Part shown: positions 7,318-12,005 of the stretch, piece by piece
Numbering within the stretch: the first letter of the stretch is position 1
Layout of the letters: every line of letters starts with the position of its first letter
Source: DATLSM01 sp049585815
Lineage (GTDB): Bacteria; Actinomycetota; Thermoleophilia; Solirubrobacterales; 70-9
Direction of reading: 5' to 3'
NCBI GenBank assembly: GCA_049585815.1
Contig: JBAVAR010000127.1
Location: 1 to 12,005, forward strand
Length of the DNA: 12,005 nucleotides
Notes under the pieces: model-generated
Database searches by the model: none
Told to the model about the DNA's origin: nothing
The model's input: the letters and a program-made list of their open reading frames with translations, nothing else
Translations under genes and position numbers: made by a program

Positions 7318-8592
7318 TTGAGCGAGCCACGCCTCACCGAGTTGGGCTCGGGCGCCCGGATCGTGACCGAGGAGGTTCCCTCGGTCCGCTCCGTGGCGCT
7401 GGGGCTCTGGGTGCGGACCGGATCGCGTGATGAGACCCCCGCCCAGGCTGGGGTCTCCCACTTTCTCGAGCATCTGCTCTTCAAGGGGACCCCACGCTTC
7501 TCGGCGATCGAGATCTCCGAGCGCTTCGACGGACTCGGTGCCTCGGTCAATGCGGCGACCGGTAAGGAGACCACCCACCTGCACGCCCGTTTCCTCGACG
7601 AGCACACCGAGGAGGTCTTTGACCTGCTCGCCGAGATGCTGCTCGCGCCCACCTATCCGGAGGTCGACTCCGAGCGGGAGGTTGTGCTGGAGGAGATCGC
7701 GATGTATGAGGACGAACCCCAGGACCGCGTCCACGACTTTCTCGCTGATGCCGTCTTCGGTGAGCACCCGCTCGGCCGTCGGGTGTTGGGGGAGGCTGAG
7801 GTGATCGCCTCGATCCCCGTGCCGGAGATCGAGGCCTACCACCGAGCCCGCTACACGGGTGAGGACATTGTGATCGGAGCGGCAGGACATCTCGAGCACG
7901 GACGGATCGCCGAGCTGGCACAGCGCCTGGTCTCCCCGCCCGAGGGTCACAACGGCGCCGCGCCGGCTGTCGAGGTCAGCGGCGGGGGCCGACTTTGCTT
8001 TTATGAGAAGGACACCGAGCAGTACCACATCTGCTTTGGAGCGCCGGGGCTAAAGCGCGACGACGAGCGACGCTACGCGCTCGCCGTGCTCGACTCGATC
8101 TTCGGCGGGTCAACCTCCTCGCGTCTTTTCCGCGAGGTGCGGGAGAAGCGCGGGCTCGCCTACTCGGTCGGCTCCTACAACGAGCAGTACACCGATTCGG
8201 GACTGGTCGCGACCTACGTCGGCACCCGCGAGGACAATGTCGCGGAGGCCTGCGCGATCATCGGCGCCGAGCTCGAGAGGCTGCGCGGCGAGCCGGTCTC
8301 GGCGGAGGAGCTCGCCCGCGGCAAGGAGAGCGTCAAGGGCAGGCTCGTCCTCTCCTCGGAGTCGACCGGTGCGCGGATGACGCGGATCTCCCGCGCGACT
8401 CTCTTCGGGCTTCCGATCGACAGCCTCGACCTGATGCTGGCCAAGGTGGACGCGGTGACGGTCGAGGACCTGACCGAGCTGGCCGCTGAGCTCTACGGCG
8501 CCGAGGGCCTCTCGGCAGCCTGCGTCGGACGGGCGGAGAGCCACTTTCGGGATGCCCTCGCTCCCGTGAGTGAGTCCCTCCTCTCGGCATGA
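7318..8592 (+). CDS. M16-family zinc metallopeptidase (PepR-like / mitochondrial processing peptidase-like)
   Basis: The 424-residue protein is an inverted-zincin peptidase of family M16B. The zinc site HFLEH is at 48-52 (H48, H52 ligands, E51 general base), and by alignment from memory with yeast beta-MPP the third ligand is E126 in REVVLEEI. The C-terminal half carries the inactive-repeat hallmark RGLAYSVGSYNEQYTDSG and SSRLFREVREKRG. Length is usual and no signal peptide is seen, so it is likely cytosolic. Substrates of bacterial members are poorly known. In Mycobacterium the equivalent gene (pepR) also lies directly behind the PNPase gene, and Gram-positive bacteria keep a homologue near pnp. 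The start is TTG at 7318, separated from the pnp TAG by one GCG codon and in the same frame; no good Shine-Dalgarno is visible, so reinitiation after pnp is likely. A GTG at 7363 would cut the first strand. The stop overlaps dapB. Confidence 0.93.
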   Translation: MSEPRLTELGSGARIVTEEVPSVRSVALGLWVRTGSRDETPAQAGVSHFLEHLLFKGTPRFSAIEISERFDGLGASVNAATGKETTHLHARFLDEHTEEVFDLLAEMLLAPTYPEVDSEREVVLEEIAMYEDEPQDRVHDFLADAVFGEHPLGRRVLGEAEVIASIPVPEIEAYHRARYTGEDIVIGAAGHLEHGRIAELAQRLVSPPEGHNGAAPAVEVSGGGRLCFYEKDTEQYHICFGAPGLKRDDERRYALAVLDSIFGGSTSSRLFREVREKRGLAYSVGSYNEQYTDSGLVATYVGTREDNVAEACAIIGAELERLRGEPVSAEELARGKESVKGRLVLSSESTGARMTRISRATLFGLPIDSLDLMLAKVDAVTVEDLTELAAELYGAEGLSAACVGRAESHFRDALAPVSESLLSA

Positions 8593-9260
8593 TTCGTGTC
8601 GTCGTCGCCGGGGCCGCGGGAAGGATGGGCCGGGCCGCTTGTGAGGCAATCGAGCGGGCCGAGGACCTGACGCTCACCGGGAGGTGCGATCCCGCGCTGG
8701 GGGTTGAGCTCCGCGACCTGCTGGCTGAGGCCGACGTGGTCGTCGACTTCACGACCCCCGAAGTTGCTCTCGCCAATCTGCGGGCCTGTCTCGCCGCCGG
8801 CGTCCATGTCGTGGTCGGGACAACCGGCTTTGACCTCGATGCGGCACGCCTGGCCGCCGAGTCGGCGGGGGCCGGGGCCAACTGTTTCACCGCCCCCAAC
8901 TTTGCGATCGGCGCCGTGCTCTTGATGGAGGCAGCGCAACGGATCGCGCCCCACATGCCCGAGTGCGAGATCATCGAGCTCCACCACGACCGCAAGCTCG
9001 ATGCCCCCTCGGGCACGGCCAAGCGCACCGCGGAGCTGGTCCGGGCCTCGGGGGGCAACGTCCATGAGCCGATCCACTCGATCCGTCTGCCGGGCCTGGT
9101 CGCCCACCAGGAAGTGATATTCGGCGGCGAGGGGCAGACCCTCTCCCTGCGCCACGACTCGATCGACCGCAGCTCCTTCATGCCCGGGGTGCTGCTCGCC
9201 GTGCGCAAGGTCTCGACGCTTTCGGCCCGCTTCACCGTCGGGCTGGAGAGGCTGCTGTAG
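8589..9260 (+). CDS. dapB: 4-hydroxy-tetrahydrodipicolinate reductase, compact form
   Basis: DapB reduces the product of DapA to tetrahydrodipicolinate with NAD(P)H in the diaminopimelate/lysine pathway. Visible motifs are the Rossmann loop GAAGRMG (8-14), VVDFTTPE, VVGTTG, APNFAIGAVLL, the catalytic/substrate signature ELHHDRKLDAPSGTA (H132, H133, K136) and the C-terminal GLVAHQEVIFGGEGQTLSLRHDS with SFMPGVLLAVR. All key residues are present. At 223 residues it is shorter than the E. coli (273) and Mycobacterium (245) enzymes; compared from memory, most of the missing part is the loop between the DAPSGTA helix and IHSIRLPGL. The start ATG overlaps the M16 stop (ATGA) without a clear Shine-Dalgarno, indicating coupling. 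dapA follows 27 nt later. Confidence 0.96.
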   Translation: MIRVVVAGAAGRMGRAACEAIERAEDLTLTGRCDPALGVELRDLLAEADVVVDFTTPEVALANLRACLAAGVHVVVGTTGFDLDAARLAAESAGAGANCFTAPNFAIGAVLLMEAAQRIAPHMPECEIIELHHDRKLDAPSGTAKRTAELVRASGGNVHEPIHSIRLPGLVAHQEVIFGGEGQTLSLRHDSIDRSSFMPGVLLAVRKVSTLSARFTVGLERLL

Positions 9261-9274
9261 GCACTCGGAGCGGA

Positions 9275-9280
9275 TACCCT
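9275..9280 (+). promoter_or_regulatory. Candidate -10 box (TACCCT) for a leaderless dapA transcript
   Basis: TACCCT fits TANNNT and ends exactly 7 nt before the dapA ATG at 9288, the spacing that places the transcription start at or next to the start codon. No Shine-Dalgarno occurs at a useful distance (the nearest GGAG, 9267-9270, is 17 nt away). No good -35 is seen, as is usual for many leaderless promoters in actinobacteria. The match is short, so this is a reasoned guess. Confidence 0.42.
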
Positions 9281-9287
9281 GGCATCG

Positions 9288-10163
9288 ATGACGGCAATAC
9301 ACGGAGTGATCACGGCGATGGTGACCCCCTTCGATGAGGGCGGCGGGGTCGACGAGGTGGGGGCGCAGCGGCTCGCCGCGGGCCTGATCGAACACGGCTC
9401 CCACGGAGTCGTCGTGGCAGGCTCCACCGGGGAGGCCGCGACACTCACCGATGAGGAGCACATCTCACTGCTGCGTGCTGTCGTCAGTGAGATCGGCGGC
9501 GAGGCGACCGTGATCTGTGGGACGGGCACCAACGACACCCGGCACTCGCGGCAGCTGACAGAGGCCGCCGCCGACGCGGGGGCCGACGCGGCGCTCGTGG
9601 TTGCGCCCTACTACAACAAGCCGAATAGGGCGGGCCTGCGGGCGCACTTCGAGGCCGTGGCCGAGGCGGCACCGGAGCTGCCAATCATCCTCTACAACAT
9701 CCCCTCGCGGGTCGTGATCAACATGCCGCCGGACTTTCTCAGCGAGCTCTCCTCGATCGACAACGTGGTCGCCGTGAAGCAATCCAACGACGCCGAGCTC
9801 GGGCCGATCGAGGGTCTGGCGGTGCTCACCGGCAACGACGAGTCCTTCCTGGCGATGCTGGAATTTGGCGGTGCCGGCGGGATCTTGGTCGCATCCCACG
9901 TCGCCGGGGCGCGGATGCGCGAGATGTGGGATGCGGCCCAGGCCGGGGATCTGGAGCGGGTCCGGGAGATAGACGCCGGCCTGCGCCCCCTCTATGAGGC
10001 GCTGGCGGTAACGACCAACCCGATACCGATCAAGGCGGCGCTGGAGATGAGTGGCCTGATCTCCTCAGGACGCCTGCGCCTGCCGCTCGTTGCCGCCGAC
10101 GCAGAGCAGCGGGCGACGGTTAAAGCGGCTCTTGAGAGCATCGGCGTTCCGGCAACCTTGTAG
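9288..10163 (+). CDS. dapA: 4-hydroxy-tetrahydrodipicolinate synthase
   Basis: DapA condenses pyruvate with aspartate semialdehyde, the first committed step towards diaminopimelate and lysine. The 291-residue TIM-barrel protein begins in the typical way (MTAIHGVITAMVTPF) and has the pyruvate-binding GSTGEAATLT, PYYNKPN (Y108, Y109), ILYNIPSR (Y136) and the Schiff-base lysine K164 in VAVKQSND. These match E. coli Y107, Y133 and K161 by spacing, with one extra residue. The first threonine of the usual GTTGE motif is Ser here. The C-terminal part (TTNPIPIKAAL) is also standard. Related N-acetylneuraminate lyases and other class I aldolases share the fold, but the motif set and the dapB neighbour favour DapA. 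There is a 27-nt gap to dapB with a possible leaderless promoter, and 28 nt to rnj. Confidence 0.95.
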   Translation: MTAIHGVITAMVTPFDEGGGVDEVGAQRLAAGLIEHGSHGVVVAGSTGEAATLTDEEHISLLRAVVSEIGGEATVICGTGTNDTRHSRQLTEAAADAGADAALVVAPYYNKPNRAGLRAHFEAVAEAAPELPIILYNIPSRVVINMPPDFLSELSSIDNVVAVKQSNDAELGPIEGLAVLTGNDESFLAMLEFGGAGGILVASHVAGARMREMWDAAQAGDLERVREIDAGLRPLYEALAVTTNPIPIKAALEMSGLISSGRLRLPLVAADAEQRATVKAALESIGVPATL

Positions 10164-10176
10164 GGCTCGAAGAAAC

Positions 10177-10183
10177 GAAGGTG
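10177..10183 (+). promoter_or_regulatory. Shine-Dalgarno that decides the rnj start
   Basis: GAAGGTG lies 8-10 nt before GTG 10192 and resembles the AAGGAGG consensus. It supports starting rnj at this GTG; the frame is open further up to a TTG at 10090, but that stretch lies inside dapA and encodes an unconserved arginine-rich sequence. Confidence 0.5.
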
Positions 10184-10191
10184 AACCCCCG

Positions 10192-11856
10192 GTGACATCA
10201 AAGAAGCTCAGCGTGCTTCCGCTCGGAGGCCTGGGAGAGATCGGCAAGAACATGACCGTGATCGAGTTCGACGGCCGGATCGTCGTGGTCGACACCGGGC
10301 TGATGTTCCCGACCGCCGAGATGCCGGGGATTGACCTGGTCTTACCCGACTTCTCCTACCTGCGCGAGCGCGCCGCGGACATCGAGGCGATCGTGCTGAC
10401 CCATGGCCACGAGGACCATGTCGGCGCGCTGCCCTATGTCCTGCGCGAGATCGGCGAGCCGCCGGTGATCTACGGTGGCCTGTTGACGATCGGGATGGTG
10501 CGCTCAAAGCTCGACGAGCACAAGCTCGCCGACGCACCGTTGGAGGAGTTGCCGGCGGGCGAGAGGGTCGAGCTCGGGCCGTTTGGCCTCGAGCTGATCC
10601 ACCTCTCGCACTCGATTCCGGACATGCGCGGCGTGTTGCTCAACACCGAGCTTGGTTCGGTCCTGATGACCGGCGACTACAAGTTCGACCAGACTCCCGT
10701 CGACGGGCGCCCGGCTGACATCTCACGACTCGCCGAGATCGGACGCGACGGGTTGCTTCTGCTCTGCGGTGACTCGACCAACGCAGATCGTCCCGGGGTC
10801 GCGCCGTCGGAGTCAAGCGTCGGTCCGGCGCTGCTTGAGACCTTCTCCGCCTGCGAGGGACGGATCATCGTCACCTCCTTTGCCTCCAACATTCACCGGG
10901 TCCAGCAGGTGATCGATGCTGCGGTCAGGCTGGACCGGCGGGTGGCTCTGGTTGGGCGGTCGATGCGAAAGAACTTCAACATCGCCTCCAACCTGGGGAT
11001 GGCCGAGGCTCCTGCGGGCCTCTTCATCCAGCCGCGGGAGATCGAGAGCTTCCCCGACGAGAAGGTGGTTGTGATCTCTACCGGAAGCCAGGGCGAGCCG
11101 CTATCGGCGCTGCGCCGGATGGCCAATCACGACCACCGCGACGTCGAGCTGCACTCCGGCGACACAGTCGTCTTTTCCGCGACCCCCGTGCCCGGCAACG
11201 AGCGGGCCGTGAACGAGACGATCGACCGCATCTATGAGATCGGGGCCACCGTTGTGACCGCCAAAGACGCGCCGATCCACGCCTCCGGCCACGGTTGGCA
11301 GGAGGAGCTGAAGCTGATGCTAAACCTGACCAAACCGCGCTACGTGCTGCCGGTCCACGGCGACCACAAGCGCCTGCGACTGCACGCCGGGCTGGCCCAC
11401 TCGGTCGGGATCGACCCCGACAACGTCTTTCAGGGCCGCAACGGGCTGCCCTTGGAGATCGATGAGAGCGGAGCGCGCTTCGGCGAGGACGTCCACGCCG
11501 GCACGATTTTCGTCGATGGTGTCGACATCGGCGATCCCAACGATGTGGCCCTGCGCGACCGACGGGAGATCTCGGCCGACGGGATCTTCATCGTCGTCGC
11601 GACGATCTCCTCAGATGACGGCAGCGTCGTCGCCGATCCCGAGGTGATCTTCCGCGGCGTCGCCTTCCTCGAGGAGGCCGACGCCCTGGTCGAAGAGCTG
11701 CGCGACGTGATTGAAGACACGCTTGAGGATGCCGCCGAGGGCGGTACGCGGGAGCTACCGCTGATCCAGGAGGACCTGCATGAGGCGGTCGGCAAGTTCG
11801 TCTACGCGAAGTTGCGCCGTCGCCCGATGGTTTTGCCGGTGGTAGTCGAGGTCTGA
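10192..11856 (+). CDS. rnj: Ribonuclease J
   Basis: RNase J is a metallo-beta-lactamase/beta-CASP ribonuclease with 5'-3' exonuclease and endonuclease activity in mRNA decay and rRNA maturation. From GTG 10192 the product is 554 residues, the usual length, beginning TSKKLSVLPLGGLGEIGKN as in the family. The zinc site is complete: HGHEDH (71-76), H140 in HSIPD, D162 in MTGDYKFD and H389 in PVHGD. Further signatures are GDSTNADRPG (from 193), the beta-CASP STGSQGEP (296-303) and HASGHGWQEELKLML (from 363), where the common HVSGHA reads HASGHG. A C-terminal domain of about 100 residues follows. dapA-rnj adjacency is also found in Mycobacterium. No terminator is seen between dapA and rnj, so they are probably cotranscribed. 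Tandem hairpins follow the stop. Confidence 0.97.
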   Translation: MTSKKLSVLPLGGLGEIGKNMTVIEFDGRIVVVDTGLMFPTAEMPGIDLVLPDFSYLRERAADIEAIVLTHGHEDHVGALPYVLREIGEPPVIYGGLLTIGMVRSKLDEHKLADAPLEELPAGERVELGPFGLELIHLSHSIPDMRGVLLNTELGSVLMTGDYKFDQTPVDGRPADISRLAEIGRDGLLLLCGDSTNADRPGVAPSESSVGPALLETFSACEGRIIVTSFASNIHRVQQVIDAAVRLDRRVALVGRSMRKNFNIASNLGMAEAPAGLFIQPREIESFPDEKVVVISTGSQGEPLSALRRMANHDHRDVELHSGDTVVFSATPVPGNERAVNETIDRIYEIGATVVTAKDAPIHASGHGWQEELKLMLNLTKPRYVLPVHGDHKRLRLHAGLAHSVGIDPDNVFQGRNGLPLEIDESGARFGEDVHAGTIFVDGVDIGDPNDVALRDRREISADGIFIVVATISSDDGSVVADPEVIFRGVAFLEEADALVEELRDVIEDTLEDAAEGGTRELPLIQEDLHEAVGKFVYAKLRRRPMVLPVVVEV

Positions 11857-11868
11857 GCGAGAGAAAAA

Positions 11869-11905
11869 GCCGCCGAGCCCAAAGGGAGGGGAAGGGCTCG
11901 GCGGC
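11869..11905 (-). terminator. Intrinsic terminator on the minus strand, possibly bidirectional
   Basis: GCCGCCGAGCCC (11869-11880) and GGGCTCGGCGGC (11894-11905) are a perfect 12-bp inverted repeat with a 13-nt loop. Read on the minus strand, the stem is followed at once by TTTTTCTCTC, a classical U-tract. Read on the plus strand it starts 12 nt after the rnj stop and is followed only by AAGTTG, so plus-strand termination would rely on the GC-rich stem. The best reading is a shared or convergent terminator for rnj and an unseen minus-strand gene to the right. Confidence 0.6.
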
Positions 11906-11912
11906 AAGTTGA

Positions 11913-11949
11913 GCCCGCCGGGGCGGTGTTGGGGAGATCCCCGGCGGGC
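11913..11949. repeat. Second GC-rich inverted repeat after rnj
   Basis: GCCCGCCGGGG (11913-11923) and CCCCGGCGGGC (11939-11949) form a perfect 11-bp stem with a 15-nt loop, starting 7 nt after the first hairpin. Neither side carries a T-tract. A smaller competing stem GGGG-AGAT-CCCC (11931-11942) uses part of the right arm. It may be a back-up U-less terminator of the kind proposed for high-GC actinobacteria. Confidence 0.5.
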
Positions 11950-11981
11950 CCGTGTGTCTCGTCCGCGGGGTAAATTAGGCC

Positions 11982-11999
11982 GGGGCGTTAAAGCGCCTC
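11982..11999. repeat. Short third hairpin near the window end
   Basis: GGGGCG (11982-11987) pairs with CGCCTC (11994-11999) through six pairs including one G-U, with loop TTAAAG. It follows a TAAATT patch at 11971-11976. The region could be intergenic structure or the edge of the next gene; nothing coding is recognisable in 11857-12005. Confidence 0.3.
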
Positions 12000-12005
12000 T
12001 AAAGT

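Noticed and set aside
8333..9538. A 401-codon minus-strand frame opposite M16, dapB and dapA
   Set aside because: It crosses two gene boundaries of well-identified plus-strand genes, with a Ser/Arg/Ala/Pro-rich translation and no motif.
10090..10191. An N-terminal extension of RNase J from TTG 10090
   Set aside because: The extension lies mostly within dapA, is Arg-rich and unlike RNase J; GTG 10192 has a ribosome site and gives the family-typical start and length.
1..12005. Mobile elements, CRISPR arrays, toxin-antitoxin or defence genes
   Set aside because: No transposase or integrase motifs, no regularly spaced repeats, and every frame of substance on the plus strand is a recognised housekeeping gene.

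Overview
The window is a GC-rich (by eye roughly two thirds G+C), gene-dense, entirely plus-strand stretch of bacterial chromosome. It carries eleven housekeeping genes, and I see no mobile elements, CRISPR arrays, tRNA or rRNA genes. The gene order points to an actinobacterium. infB-rbfA-nrnA-truB-ribF-rpsO-pnp is widespread in bacteria, but pnp followed by an M16 peptidase, then dapB, dapA and rnj, is the arrangement known (with extra genes inserted) from Mycobacterium and relatives. The compact layout, short TruB and DapB, and acidic/arginine-rich composition would fit a deep-branching class such as Thermoleophilia. That placement is inference from general style, not from a search.

Layout. 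1-1800 is the 3' part of infB (the true start lies left of the window). 1802-2140 rbfA, 2137-3144 nrnA (DHH/DHHA1 phosphoesterase), 3147-3797 truB, 3794-4684 ribF and 4681-4950 rpsO follow with gaps of 1-2 nt or 4-nt ATGA overlaps, so they look like one translationally coupled operon, probably the distal part of the nusA-infB operon. A 132-nt gap (4951-5082) holds a candidate promoter, two small hairpins and a Shine-Dalgarno site before pnp (5083-7314). The M16 peptidase gene (7318-8592) starts with TTG one codon after the pnp stop and in the same frame. dapB (8589-9260) overlaps it by ATGA. dapA (9288-10163) has a TANNNT box 7 nt before its ATG, which suggests a leaderless transcript. rnj (10192-11856) follows. 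The last 149 nt hold three inverted repeats, one of which is a convincing intrinsic terminator when read on the minus strand.

How the genes fit together. The first block serves translation initiation and RNA maturation: IF2, ribosome-binding factor A, small-RNA and nucleotide turnover by NrnA, tRNA pseudouridine-55, FMN/FAD synthesis and ribosomal protein S15. The second block joins the 3' exoribonuclease PNPase and the 5' exo/endoribonuclease J, both core RNA-decay enzymes, with an M16 zinc peptidase and two consecutive enzymes of the diaminopimelate/lysine pathway (DapA, DapB).

I did not find an undescribed biological system here. The points worth a second look are regulatory or structural: the pnp leader, the tandem hairpins after rnj, the TruB without a C-terminal PUA-like domain, the shortened DapB, the in-frame pnp/M16 junction and the probable leaderless dapA.
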